A program made the translations under genes and the position numbers. 64,000 bases of DNA from Nitrospira sp. GTDB lineage: Bacteria; Nitrospirota; Nitrospiria; Nitrospirales; UBA8639. The notes below the pieces were generated by a model, which saw only the letters and a list, made by a program, of their open reading frames with translations, made no database searches and was not told where the DNA came from. Shown in pieces: positions 45,355 through 54,367 of this stretch (position 1 is the stretch's first letter; each line of letters opens with the position of its first letter). The DNA is taken from positions 143,553-207,552 of the forward strand of contig WTGX01000017.1 in NCBI GenBank assembly GCA_011523385.1. The letters are read 5' to 3'.

Positions 45355-45600
45355 CCCCTCCTTTGTAAGGAGGGGCGAGGGGAGGTAGAGGCATTTGTAG
45401 CCGCGTCATCCCGGGTCAAGGCCCGGGACATGCCTCATGACGCTGTCTTCTTTCTTTGTCTGTCATCCTCGACATCTTTAATCGGGGATCCAGTGTCTTT
45501 GTCGTTCGTATTTCTCCCTCTCCCATTTCCTGCATAAAGCGGGAAATAGGGAGAGGGCTGGGGTGAGGGGGACATTGTCAACAAATGAGTGAACTCATAC
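45355..45600. repeat. 36-bp repeat (right copy) and further palindromic repeats
   Basis: 45355-45390 is an exact direct copy of 34091-34126. It is followed by GTCATCCCGGGTCAAGGCCCGGGAC at 45408-45430, CATCCTCGAcatctttaaTCGGGGATC near 45465-45490, and a CCCTCTCCC..GGGAGAGGG unit at 45521-45560. No gene lies in this stretch. Confidence 0.75.
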
Positions 45601-45604
45601 ATAT

Positions 45605-46057
45605 TTAATTCAGTGTTGCTTGTGTTACCGGCCTGATGCCAAAAAATCGCTCAATAAACAGTTCTCGTTTCTCCAGTTGCTCTGTTGAGTAACGGCCATT
45701 TCGAGGAGTCAAAAGAAGATAATCTTCTAGGGCCAAGTGAGCGCGAGCGGCTTTGTGAGATCTGAGATATTCAACAATTTGTCCCAAAATGCCGAGAGCC
45801 TGTCGGTTGGATACTTGGTAGGTGAAGCTGGGAGCGTGCGTCGATTTGACGCTCCTTTTGTTTGTGATTTTTCCAACACCAGTTACTGCTTGAACGTATT
45901 GAAGAATGTCCATCTCTGTGTTGCTCACTGTCACGACCAGCGCGCGGTATTTATTTCGATTTATTCTGGAAAGAGTGATGGTTCCTTCCCCATCGATCAA
46001 TCCTGCGAGATAAGCTGCATCAGTCAGTGCCAGCTTTTTTGTTTTCCGATAACTCAT
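45605..46057 (-). CDS. LAGLIDADG homing endonuclease, free-standing
   Basis: 150 aa with one LAGLIDADG motif (AYLAGLIDGEG, residues about 15-25), so it should act as a homodimer. ITLSRINRNKYRALVVTVSNTEMDILQYVQ fits the family. The ATG at 46057 has AAGGAG upstream. It is transcribed in the same direction as the intron-split tmRNA gene and starts 76 nt beyond its CCA end, after a terminator. It is outside the intron, which is unusual. Confidence 0.92.
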   Translation of the reverse strand: MSYRKTKKLALTDAAYLAGLIDGEGTITLSRINRNKYRALVVTVSNTEMDILQYVQAVTGVGKITNKRSVKSTHAPSFTYQVSNRQALGILGQIVEYLRSHKAARAHLALEDYLLLTPRNGRYSTEQLEKRELFIERFFGIRPVTQATLN

Positions 46058-46093
46058 GAACTTCTCCTTAGGATTGTGCCGGCAGAGCTTTCA

Positions 46094-46129
46094 ACAAAAA
46101 AGGCCTCTGGATCAAATAGTCCAGAGGCC
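46094..46129 (-). terminator. Intrinsic terminator of the tmRNA gene
   Basis: Minus strand: 10-bp stem GGCCTCTGGA/TCCAGAGGCC (46129-46102) with an 8-nt loop, then a T run (46101-46094). It starts 4 nt after the CCA end of tmRNA. Confidence 0.9.
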
Positions 46130-46133
46130 CTTA

Positions 46134-46743
46134 TGGTGGAGGTGAGGGGACGGATGTTCCATGCTTTTCAGCGTGGTCCGGACTATGCCTTCGTCCACGT
46201 GGGACGCGGGGCGTGTTAGCATCTGCGGATGCTCCGAGTGCCCGCTCATCTCACGACCAGCGGATCTCTGAGTCTCTACAGGGCCGGACGAGTTGGCCTC
46301 CTCCGACCCCTCGGCGTTGCCATGGCCCATCGTTGAATGGGCGGTAGGGTTCACCGAATGAGCCCCGTTATGCACCCGAGGATTGCTCCCCGGGGCGACC
46401 ATTTCTTGATCGAACCCCTGTCCGAAGATATTCAGCACAACGGTCCTACGTGCGTAGTCAGTGTTTTAGGATTCGCAACCGCCCACGCCCACTGACCGGC
46501 TTAGAGCGTTCGCTAGCCCAGAAAAGTCTCATCCGCCGTTGCTGAGCACCAACATTGGACCAGCCTGCTGAAGTAGCGCCTCATCCATGCCCGCAGACAA
46601 AGAATGGGGAGACGTCGCAGTCAATTAAGCTGCGAGAGCCAAATCTTGGTTGGCAATTATAGGTTTCCCGAAGGTTTAACGAGACTCCGAGAGCTCGACA
46701 CGCACCGTTGACCTCCTGATCCCCGTCGAAGCCAGTCACCCCC
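46134..46743 (-). ncRNA. ssrA: tmRNA gene interrupted by an intron
   Basis: Transfer-messenger RNA that rescues stalled ribosomes and tags proteins for ClpXP. The 5' end GGGGGTG-ACTGGCTTCGACGGGG (46743 onward) is the classical start. The tag reads ANQDLALAA-stop at 46654-46625. The 3' end is CACCTCC-A-CCA, and 5' GGGGGTG pairs with CACCTCC (one G-U). The T arm AGGGG-TTCGAT is cut at 46409 and resumes at 46150 with TCCCCT. Removing the 258-nt insert restores AGGGG-TTCGATT-CCCCT and leaves about 352 nt, the normal length. Any protein frames here are spurious. Confidence 0.93.
46151..46408 (-). mobile_element. Group I intron in the tmRNA T-loop
   Basis: 258 nt with no ORF inside. The 5' exon ends in U, and the intron ends in G (46151). 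Exon CGAU can pair with intron GUCG soon after the splice site, giving the U-G wobble expected in P1. P7 halves are recognisable: GTAGAGACTC near 46280-46268 and GCATAGTCC near 46190-46180. Tetraloop-like and helical segments lie between. Self-splicing is inferred, not shown. The adjacent LAGLIDADG gene may drive its homing. Confidence 0.82.
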
Positions 46744-46781
46744 TTTGTGTAGAGTTGGCACATTCTCTCTCTGTGTTTCCT

Positions 46782-46811
46782 ACTATAGCTGAACGGTACT
46801 TCGATTACCAA
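46782..46811 (-). promoter_or_regulatory. Promoter of tmRNA gene
   Basis: Minus strand TTGGTA (46811-46806), 18-bp spacer, TATAGT (46787-46782). Predicted start about 30 nt before the mature tmRNA 5' end. Confidence 0.6.
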
Positions 46812-46887
46812 GTGCGGACCCTAGTGAAAAGAGCATAAAAACTCATCCTGCGTATAGGAAAGTTCAGAAATCAACTCCAGGTTCTTC

Positions 46888-48222
46888 TTGAAAAACAGCT
46901 CTCATAAAGACATACTTGCCTCCATGGGCACCTCGGTTTACCAAGACATTAAGGCGAATCTCCGCGCACTATATTTGGAAGATCAACGCCCATGGTTGGT
47001 CGGTTTCAGCGGCGGCAAAGACAGTACCATGTTGGCATCTTTGTTATTTGATGCGATTTTGTCCGTGCCTCCTGAGAAGCGAAAGAAACCGGTCACTGTT
47101 CTCTGCACAGATACCCGCGTAGAGATCCCTGCAATCGTCGAAATGATCGAAAATGCGTTGGCACGGATGCACAAGTTTTCTGAGCAAAGTCAACTGAACA
47201 TCGAAGTTCGTCTTCTCAAGCCTCCTCCTGAGCAGTCATTCTGGGTCAACATTATCGGTCGTGGCTATCCGCCGCCTAGGCGCAACTTTCGCTGGTGCAC
47301 ACAACGTATGAAAATTGACCCCGTGACTGAGTTCGTCAATCAACGCCTGGGGCATTGGGGTGAAGCGATTTTGCATTTAGGGGCTCGTCGAGAGGAAAGC
47401 TCGACCCGTGCGCAAACCATGGCTGGGCGTAAGACACGGAATGGATTGCGGCGTCATCCGGACTTGCCGCGTGTCTGGGTATCCAATCCCATAGAATACC
47501 TGACCACTGAAGATGTTTGGGCATATTTACTTCAAAACTCTAATCCCTGGGGTGGAGACAACCGCATGCTATACAAGCTGTACGCCAACGCCTCCGGCGG
47601 TGAATGCCCTATTCAGATTGACACCAGCACCCCGAGTTGCGGCAACTCGCGTTTTGGTTGCTGGACGTGCACAGTTGTTGATCGCGATAAAGCTAGTGAA
47701 GGCTTACTGGCCGCTGGTGACGAACGTATGGAACACCTGCTCGGTTTCCGTGAAACGCTTCTTGAGTTCCGAGACCCCGTCAATGGATGGCGTGACAATC
47801 GCCGAATGAACGGTAATGAAGGCCCGGGTCCACTTACTATCGAAGGTCGTCGGGAACTTCTCAAACGCCTACTAACTCTACAGGAAGATACACACCTGGA
47901 CCTCATTACTCCGGAGGAATTACTTTTGATCCAACAAATGTGGAAAGCTGCGCGTGAACCAGATGATGGCCGAGGTGTCGCCCGCATTGTCAACAAACAG
48001 CGAGGAGTGATCATGAACGCTGATCTCAACAAATTAAACCGAGTACGGGAATTAGAAGAGAAAGTTGCTAAGAAATTCGATATTCGCGTCGACAAATTGC
48101 GGCGTATGCTAGCCAAAGTCGAAGAATATAGTGAGAGTCACCGCGCTCAAGGATTGGCCGACGATCTTCTCAATATTCTCAAAGATGACGTAGAAACGCA
48201 GACTACAGGATCGAAGGACTGA
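46888..48222 (+). CDS. dndC: DNA phosphorothioation protein DndC
   Basis: PAPS-reductase-like ATP pyrophosphatase that passes sulfur to the DNA backbone. 444 aa. The PP-loop is GFSGGKDST at about 37-45. The family segments RRNFRWCTQRMKIDP and GARREESSTRA follow, then a cysteine cluster CGNSRFGCWTC (about 252-262) for an Fe-S cluster. TTG at 46888 is the longest start; ATG at 46924 is possible. It is 2 nt from dndD. A promoter must lie in the divergent gap shared with tmRNA. Confidence 0.95.
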   Translation: MKNSSHKDILASMGTSVYQDIKANLRALYLEDQRPWLVGFSGGKDSTMLASLLFDAILSVPPEKRKKPVTVLCTDTRVEIPAIVEMIENALARMHKFSEQSQLNIEVRLLKPPPEQSFWVNIIGRGYPPPRRNFRWCTQRMKIDPVTEFVNQRLGHWGEAILHLGARREESSTRAQTMAGRKTRNGLRRHPDLPRVWVSNPIEYLTTEDVWAYLLQNSNPWGGDNRMLYKLYANASGGECPIQIDTSTPSCGNSRFGCWTCTVVDRDKASEGLLAAGDERMEHLLGFRETLLEFRDPVNGWRDNRRMNGNEGPGPLTIEGRRELLKRLLTLQEDTHLDLITPEELLLIQQMWKAAREPDDGRGVARIVNKQRGVIMNADLNKLNRVRELEEKVAKKFDIRVDKLRRMLAKVEEYSESHRAQGLADDLLNILKDDVETQTTGSKD

Positions 48223-48224
48223 GT

Positions 48225-50291
48225 ATGCCAGAAGTTTGCATCGATTCCTTAACGCTGGAAAATTTCGGTCCGTTCTACGGTGAACACACGTTCACTTTCA
48301 GAAATCTCGATGGACGCTGTGGCATTTTGGTTGGCGGAAAAAACGGTGCAGGGAAAACACACCTCCTTCGTGCTCTCTATCTTGCGGTTGTCGGAGAGAG
48401 CGGAGTTGGTGATCTGAAGCGTGTTGAAACCGGTTCAGAGGCAACCCGCTTCGTTTTTGACAAGTCGCTCAATCGTCGCGCATTGGCTGAAGGACAAGAT
48501 ACGGTTTGCCTTAGAGCAAGCATTTCTCAACTCGACGAGAAGAGTGGTGGAAGCCGCAAGGTTGAGTTTATTCGGGAGATTCGACATCGCCCGAATTCGC
48601 CCCCTGTCTGGCACTCATATGCTATACGTTCAGATACAACAGGCTCAATCGAGGACGAACAGGTAATTCAGAAATTGCGTGACGCATTCCTTCCCAGGCA
48701 TCTGGCACGATTTTTCTTCTTTGATGCCGAACGCAGTCAGAGCATCAACTTAGAACACCAGGAAATTGTGGAAGGAATCACACGAATTTTGGGGTTGTGG
48801 ACCTATGCCGAGTTGGAAAATGACCTTCGCCAACTTGTACAGCAGAAGATACCCCGTGTCTTCAAGGCTATGACGGGGCAAAACCCTGAAACGAAGCTGG
48901 CTGATTTGGCAGCCGAGGTGTTCCGTGTAGAGGGACACTCGAAGGCAAATCACCATGAACGTGAATCACTCGAAGGTGAGTTGCATGAAATTAAGGATGA
49001 ATTATTTGAGGTCGAGGACTCCCTCAAGACCTTGGGCGTCGTAGACCCCAAGGAACTCCAACAAGCACAAGAAAAGCGTGATAGGCTGACGACGGAAAAA
49101 GCCGAGTTGGAGTCAAAGCTGAGGGGTGCCTGGGAGTCGGCACTCCCAGTCTCTTTGCTTGGTGACTACCGCCGTAAGTTCTACGATTATTTGCTTTCAG
49201 AAGAACGGCGTCGTGAATGGGAAAGTGCCAAGTCAACAGTTGAGCCAAAAATTCCTCAAGTCAAGAGCGAGGTATTCGGCAATGTTCCCCAGGAATATTT
49301 CCTACAGTCTGCGGTCCAGTTGTTCTATATGAAAAGACTTGTGGACGCATTACACAGGCTTTTTCATCCTCCGCCAGAGGGAATTTCTGATCGCATTTTC
49401 GTGACTGACCGGAACGACATCAGCGCACAAGTGCGACACCAGCTTGCGACATCTGATGGTTCGATAGGCGATTTGGTCACGATGTGTAAGAATATCGAAC
49501 GAATGGATGCTGAACTGAGGCAACTCGACCAAAATCTCAAACAGATGCAGCAGAATACGGCCGCATTCAACCGGGGAACCGAGTTATATCAGAGACGAGG
49601 AGAACTTATTACAAGACAAGAGCAAGTCAATAAACGCCTGGGAGATGTTGCTGGTGAGATTGATCGGTTGGAAACGCAGTTGGCTGAACTCAAACGCCAA
49701 GAGACGAATCAGCGTGAGATTGTGGAAAAAGCGCAGAAAGGAGAGAGCCTGGCAGTATTGGCCTCACGTTATCGCGAGGCGGCTAGCGAAATCCGTAGCG
49801 AAGCCGCGATTCAGTTGAGGAAACGAATTTCTGAACACGTGGGTGAGTTATGGGTTGAAATCACCGAACGTCAGCGTGAATTTATGGGCATGGAGTTTGA
49901 TAACCATTGGCAATGTCGGCTAGTTCGCCAAGATGGCAAGAAAGTAACCTGGGAGGGAACGAACACTTCAGCAGGGCAACGGCAGGTTCGTATGCTGGCA
50001 TTTTATGAGGCATTACGCCGGCTGGCAAAACTCGTGCCGCCACTCTTAGTGGATACGCCTTTGGCCCGCCTTGATAAAGAAGTTCGGGCTAATGTGCTCG
50101 ATAAACTGTATCTCAGCGGTCATCAGTCTATCATTCTTGCCACTGATTCGGAAGTTGATCCCGAAGGCCCTCTGTTTGACCGACTCCGCAAACGTCTTGC
50201 TCGTGTCTATACCTTGCACCCACACAACAATCCCGACAGCATGAACTATGAAGTGAGAGTCACTGACGATTACTTCGGGCACGAGTTATAA
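48225..50291 (+). CDS. dndD: DNA phosphorothioation ATPase DndD
   Basis: 688 aa, SbcC/SMC-like. Walker A is GGKNGAGKTHLL at about 38-49. Coiled coil lies at about 200-320 and 410-530. The signature is TSAGQRQ near 585, Walker B is PPLLVDTPLARLD, and the C-terminus is YEVRVTDDYFGHEL. It supplies ATP-driven DNA handling for the Dnd complex. It is directly followed by the dndE-like gene at 13 nt. Confidence 0.95.
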   Translation: MPEVCIDSLTLENFGPFYGEHTFTFRNLDGRCGILVGGKNGAGKTHLLRALYLAVVGESGVGDLKRVETGSEATRFVFDKSLNRRALAEGQDTVCLRASISQLDEKSGGSRKVEFIREIRHRPNSPPVWHSYAIRSDTTGSIEDEQVIQKLRDAFLPRHLARFFFFDAERSQSINLEHQEIVEGITRILGLWTYAELENDLRQLVQQKIPRVFKAMTGQNPETKLADLAAEVFRVEGHSKANHHERESLEGELHEIKDELFEVEDSLKTLGVVDPKELQQAQEKRDRLTTEKAELESKLRGAWESALPVSLLGDYRRKFYDYLLSEERRREWESAKSTVEPKIPQVKSEVFGNVPQEYFLQSAVQLFYMKRLVDALHRLFHPPPEGISDRIFVTDRNDISAQVRHQLATSDGSIGDLVTMCKNIERMDAELRQLDQNLKQMQQNTAAFNRGTELYQRRGELITRQEQVNKRLGDVAGEIDRLETQLAELKRQETNQREIVEKAQKGESLAVLASRYREAASEIRSEAAIQLRKRISEHVGELWVEITERQREFMGMEFDNHWQCRLVRQDGKKVTWEGTNTSAGQRQVRMLAFYEALRRLAKLVPPLLVDTPLARLDKEVRANVLDKLYLSGHQSIILATDSEVDPEGPLFDRLRKRLARVYTLHPHNNPDSMNYEVRVTDDYFGHEL

Positions 50292-50304
50292 ACGAGGAGC
50301 CAAT

Positions 50305-51792
50305 ATGAAATTCGACACCAGCGCTGAAGCTCGCGAATTCATCGAGACTGTTCATCCTCGTGTAGGTGCTCGCAATCAGGCAGTGCTGGGACGGGCGGCA
50401 TTATTTCTCGCATTGGGAGAAGGTGTCCCTTCTGAATTCAAGCCTAAGGATACCAAGGGCGTGACGCTCAACGACGAACAAGTCGTTGGTGATGACTTAC
50501 GCGATCTTGTCCGTGCCGCGCTGAACCATCGCGCAGGTGGGGCGCTTGATGAAAGTGGCTATCGACAGACATTCCGACAGTACTTCGAATATGGCTGCCA
50601 GCGACTCAAACATCTGTGGGAGGAAGCCGACAACGACCAAGTCAAATTTATTTCGGCTTTGCTGAAGCTTGCTGGGGATCTTGATTTCGGTACAGCGGCT
50701 AGACCGACAGTGCCAACGATGCAGGTAGTTGAAACTGAAGTGAAACTGAAAGTACTAGCAGATCCTGATGCCCCACCATGGTCTTTGAACGGTCCAGGTA
50801 CGTCCAACGGCTTGCTCGTAATCTCAGGTCAACCAGGAACAGGTAAGAGCCAGCTAGCGCTTGATCTCTTGGCGCAACTTTCCAACCACGGCGTCCGCTT
50901 CGTATTCTTCGACATGAAGGGCGAACTAGAAGACGATCCAAGCAACAAGCAACAGCAGAATCGTCGGTCTCAATTCTTACAACAAACTGGTGCGCGCTAT
51001 GTGCGACTCATTAGTCAGGACCTGCCCATCAATCCCCTGTATCGTCATCCGAATCCAACCCGGAATGCCCAAATAGCTTACGAAATTGCCAGTTTGATTC
51101 GGTGTTTTACCCCTCAACTTGGTGCAATACAAGAACGCAATATTTGCGATGCGTATCAACGGTTGGAAGAGCCTAGTTTTCCCGCACTTGCCGTGGAATT
51201 GGAGAACAGTGACGCACGAGGTGTAGACCTATCCATTGTGCGAAAGATCGAAAGACATAATCTATTTGCTAGCGCTCATACAGCCATGCTTCCTGAGAAA
51301 TGGCTAAGTAGCTCAATAGTGATAGACTTCAAGGAATTCGGCACAGACGGCGAAACAAAAGCACTTACCGTAGCGTTGATCTTAAACTTTCTCATCAAGA
51401 AACTTAATCAGCAATTGGCCATAAAAAATGACGTCCAGCCTATCAAAATGGTGTTATTCGTGGACGAAGCCCATCTACTCCTACCGAAAGAAAGTAAGGC
51501 CGGGCTTTTAAGTCAACTAGCAAGGCAAGGGCGTTCATGGGGATTTCCTGTCTGGCTTGCATCACAGGACGCCGACAAATTTCTCACTACCGGTACCCAT
51601 GAAACCAATTTTGCCGAGCTAGCTGAATGTGGAGTTCACTTTTCCCCGTCAACGCTGAGCCCTGCAAACCAAAAGCTGATCCTTGGTGACGTCGTCAATC
51701 AGAAGCTCAAGAAAGTTGAAGCAGTCTTACGCAGACAAGGCAAGCCGGTGATTGGCGTAGCCCGGCAATTTTGGAAAGATGGCGGAAAATGA
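50305..51792 (+). CDS. dndE: DndE-like domain fused to HerA/FtsK-like ATPase
   Basis: 495 aa. Residues 1-125 look like DndE (MKFDTSAEAREFIETVHPRVGARNQAVLGRAALFLALG...), the small nicked-DNA-binding subunit. Residues 150-490 form a HerA/VirB4-type motor: Walker A SGQPGTGKSQLALDLL, VFFDMKGE, Walker B MVLFVDEAHLLLP and WLASQDADKFL. Stand-alone DndE is about 110-130 aa, so this is a fusion. The motor resembles DptH-type partners used in restriction, joining modification and restriction functions in one chain (inference). The ATG has GAGGAG upstream. Confidence 0.85.
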   Translation: MKFDTSAEAREFIETVHPRVGARNQAVLGRAALFLALGEGVPSEFKPKDTKGVTLNDEQVVGDDLRDLVRAALNHRAGGALDESGYRQTFRQYFEYGCQRLKHLWEEADNDQVKFISALLKLAGDLDFGTAARPTVPTMQVVETEVKLKVLADPDAPPWSLNGPGTSNGLLVISGQPGTGKSQLALDLLAQLSNHGVRFVFFDMKGELEDDPSNKQQQNRRSQFLQQTGARYVRLISQDLPINPLYRHPNPTRNAQIAYEIASLIRCFTPQLGAIQERNICDAYQRLEEPSFPALAVELENSDARGVDLSIVRKIERHNLFASAHTAMLPEKWLSSSIVIDFKEFGTDGETKALTVALILNFLIKKLNQQLAIKNDVQPIKMVLFVDEAHLLLPKESKAGLLSQLARQGRSWGFPVWLASQDADKFLTTGTHETNFAELAECGVHFSPSTLSPANQKLILGDVVNQKLKKVEAVLRRQGKPVIGVARQFWKDGGK

Positions 51793-51840
51793 ACGTTCTC
51801 CGACCTAAGATGCCAGCTAGAAGAGTTTTGCCAAAGAATC

Positions 51841-52365
51841 ATGAGGTGCTTGAATAGAATGTATGACATAGTTACTCATGGAGGCAAACGAACAAAATGG
51901 AATTTGGCGGACTTCCACATAAAGCACATGGTACTCTCTCCGTTCCAATGGAAAGCCTGCCGGTTGCCGGTACGACTGACTTGGAGCGCCGTCAAGTTTA
52001 CAGACAGGAATTTGCACAAAGTACCGCAAACGTGTGGCGTTTACACTTTTCTCGTCCAGCCTGGAATAGCGAATCACCCCTATTGTTCGTATCTACTTTA
52101 TGTAGGCAAGACAGAGCATCAAGATTTTCGGCTGCGTTATAGGCAGTACTTGCGCGAGAAGAAAGTTGGCGATGAATCAAGAAGACCTCATATGACGGAT
52201 ATGCTTGAGAAGTGGGATGGTTTTCTTTGGTTTTGTTATGCTCGCGTACAGTCCAATCTCATAGATGAGGTCGAGAAAGCTCTTTTGACGGCTTATCTGC
52301 CTCCGACCAATAAAAATTTCCCTGCCAAAGTTAGCATTGAGCTTAGAAAACTATTTGGAACATGA
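51841..52365 (+). CDS. GIY-YIG nuclease-like protein of the Dnd locus
   Basis: 174 aa. The GIY-YIG motif is in variant form: GVYTF (residues about 62-66) and LLYVGKT (about 82-88), then a basic helix FRLRYRQYLREKK and a catalytic-glutamate candidate in IDEVEKALLTAYLPPTNK with the closing Asn. Start ATG 51841 or 51859. It overlaps the DGQHR gene by ATGA, so it belongs to the dnd operon. It is a candidate for the cleaving enzyme that senses missing or present phosphorothioate. Confidence 0.8.
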   Translation: MRCLNRMYDIVTHGGKRTKWNLADFHIKHMVLSPFQWKACRLPVRLTWSAVKFTDRNLHKVPQTCGVYTFLVQPGIANHPYCSYLLYVGKTEHQDFRLRYRQYLREKKVGDESRRPHMTDMLEKWDGFLWFCYARVQSNLIDEVEKALLTAYLPPTNKNFPAKVSIELRKLFGT

Positions 52366-53615
52366 ACGGACAGCAAAAACCTCAGACACTTTTTCCTTGC
52401 CTGCGCTCGCGCATGGGTGATTGGTGGTACTATATTACGATCATGACGTTCGAAGAAGTCAACATATGGGTTAAGAAAGTCGATCACATACACGAACGCA
52501 AAGAACTAAAAACCTGGATTCAGAGAGAATTAAGACCAAAACGGCTTGAGGAAATTGCTGATTATCTCAGATCTCAAAAGCAGCATTTTTTCAACTCGAT
52601 TGTTGCGGGAATTTACAGAGGCGAACCAGACTGGTATCCGATTCAGGTCGGGAAAAATCTTGCCATGCCTATGCTCGGGCTTCCGGAAGGATCTCAGGAT
52701 GCATTTGGGTTTTTGTTCTTAAGCGGTGCTGAGGAGATTTTCGCACTTGATGGTCAACATCGCGTCGAGGGTATCCGATTGGCCCTAGCACAAAAGCCGT
52801 CACTTTCTAAGGACCAACAAAGTGTCATTTTTGTAGCCCATCAGGAGACAGAAAAAGGGCGTGAGCGAACCAGGAGACTATTCTCGACGCTTAATAAGTA
52901 CGCTAGACCGGTTTCTAAAGGTGAATTGGTGGCTTTGAGCGAAGACGACGCGTTTGCAATTGTAACGCGGAAAATTATTGATGAGTACCAATATCTGAAT
53001 ATTGGTTTTGTTCCCCTTACAAAAACAGCCAATATACCAAGCAACGACGCCAAATGTATTACCACCGTTCTGGGTCTCTATGACTTAATTCAAAGGATTT
53101 CTCTTAAACCAGGTAGCCGTGACAAGCGAAAACTCGAAATTGGCCCTGCGGACAAGGGACGTGTCCAGGAAATATACAACCTTACTTGCCGATTCTGGGA
53201 TTTGTTGCGCAAATCAGTTAAGCAGATTAAAGAGGTTAGTGATTCTCATCCAAACGAACAACTTGCAGCTAGGTATCGGAGAGCGGACGGAGGGCATCTC
53301 CTATTTCGTCCTGTTGGGATGAAGGCGTTCGCCCAAGCAACACGGACCTTGGTAGATCGCGGTATGACATTTCAAAATGCTGTGGCATTGTTAAGCCAAA
53401 CCAACCTTGATCTGAATTCTTGCCCATGGTCTGGAGTGCTCTGGAATTCAGTTGCAAAGAGGATGATCAATAAGAATGGCAGATTAGCTCACAACTTATT
53501 TCTTTATATGATAGGACAATCATGTGAACCTGACAGTTACGATCTTCTATCGGAGTACCAAAGAGCGCTCGACAATCCAGATGCAGATCTTCAAAAAATT
53601 CGCAGGATCAGATAG
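52362..53615 (+). CDS. dndB: DGQHR-domain protein (DndB-like)
   Basis: 417 aa. The hallmark FALDGQHRVEGIRLAL is at about 127-142, followed by RTRRLFSTLNKYARPVSKGE. DGQHR proteins include DndB, a regulator of dnd operons. Here it is at the end of the operon rather than the start. The symbol is tentative because other DGQHR proteins serve different defence systems. It overlaps the GIY-YIG gene. Confidence 0.82.
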   Translation: MNGQQKPQTLFPCLRSRMGDWWYYITIMTFEEVNIWVKKVDHIHERKELKTWIQRELRPKRLEEIADYLRSQKQHFFNSIVAGIYRGEPDWYPIQVGKNLAMPMLGLPEGSQDAFGFLFLSGAEEIFALDGQHRVEGIRLALAQKPSLSKDQQSVIFVAHQETEKGRERTRRLFSTLNKYARPVSKGELVALSEDDAFAIVTRKIIDEYQYLNIGFVPLTKTANIPSNDAKCITTVLGLYDLIQRISLKPGSRDKRKLEIGPADKGRVQEIYNLTCRFWDLLRKSVKQIKEVSDSHPNEQLAARYRRADGGHLLFRPVGMKAFAQATRTLVDRGMTFQNAVALLSQTNLDLNSCPWSGVLWNSVAKRMINKNGRLAHNLFLYMIGQSCEPDSYDLLSEYQRALDNPDADLQKIRRIR

Positions 53616-53789
53616 AGACAGGACATCAGTTCAGACTGATACAACACAATCGAAGGGGCCTCACCACTGGAGAGTTGTGCGCACACATTTCGACGCTGAC
53701 ATATCCAAAGAGACGCAAATGCCTTTCTGGTCCGACATAATCAACAGGCCTTCTGATTCGATACCATTTAAAATGGCGTTCGTACTCTG

Positions 53790-54029
53790 CTACTGAGCCA
53801 GTGGCCGAGCGCAGAGCACTTCGTCTTGGCGGAGTCCTTCGAGAGCAGAGATGGGAACGGCGGTGACGGCGATCGTTTCGCCTAAAGCGTTGAAGACTTC
53901 GATGGAGTAGCCTTCTGTGCCATCAAGGGCAACATGATGGTCTACAAGCTTGACAATGTCGCCACGACAAAGCCGGTATTCTGGCAAATCACATGTTAAG
54001 ACTGCATCAGTATAAGGCTCAAGCTTCAT
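53790..54029 (-). CDS. DUF4926-type small protein
   Basis: 79 aa, all-beta appearance: DAVLTCDLPEYRLCRGDIVKLVDHH, GYSIEVFNALGETIAVTAVPISALE. This matches the DUF4926 pattern as I recall it. The ATG overlaps the DUF6883 stop by 1 nt, so it is translated from the dndA operon. Members often pair with DUF6883 as a toxin-immunity-like module (recalled, function unproved). Confidence 0.7.
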   Translation of the reverse strand: MKLEPYTDAVLTCDLPEYRLCRGDIVKLVDHHVALDGTEGYSIEVFNALGETIAVTAVPISALEGLRQDEVLCARPLAQ

Positions 54030-54361
54030 CAGTTTTTACCCTTGTCTGGAATGAGTGTAACGAACTTTGTGATGCCCGACAAGTGGTCAGTCATCCAAAT
54101 CGTGCGAACAGCCAGGGTCTCACCGTTTGGCCCAGTGAGTGTGCCGCGTATCTCATAATATTGGCCAAATTGGTTGGATTCCAGTTTCTGTGCATCCAGC
54201 GAAAGAATCTGCAGGCGTAAATCTTGGAACAGGGAGTCAGCATTGCGCAAAGTATAGCCGCCCTGTGCCAAAAAAGCTGATTTGTCTCCATGCACCCGTG
54301 GAACCAGCAGATATCGTATCAGTTTGTCTTTGGCGATGTACGAATCTGCTGGCAGTTTCAT
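54029..54361 (-). CDS. DUF6883-type protein
   Basis: 110 aa: MKLPADSYIAKDKLIRYLLV, HGDKSAFLAQGGYTLRNADSLFQDLRLQIL, then TVR-like strand and TKFVTLIP. The DUF6883 pattern is recalled. Such modules appear in polymorphic toxins and as small mobile gene pairs. It starts 6 nt after the dndA stop. Confidence 0.7.
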   Translation of the reverse strand: MKLPADSYIAKDKLIRYLLVPRVHGDKSAFLAQGGYTLRNADSLFQDLRLQILSLDAQKLESNQFGQYYEIRGTLTGPNGETLAVRTIWMTDHLSGITKFVTLIPDKGKN

Positions 54362-54367
54362 CCGATG

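Noticed and set aside
46112..46811. Open frames of 108 and 76 codons on the minus strand
   Set aside because: They lie inside the tmRNA gene and its intron. RNA pairing explains the sequence, and only the nine-residue tag is translated.
53524..53796. 90-codon frame after the DGQHR gene
   Set aside because: GTG start inside the previous gene, no ribosome site and no recognisable protein features.
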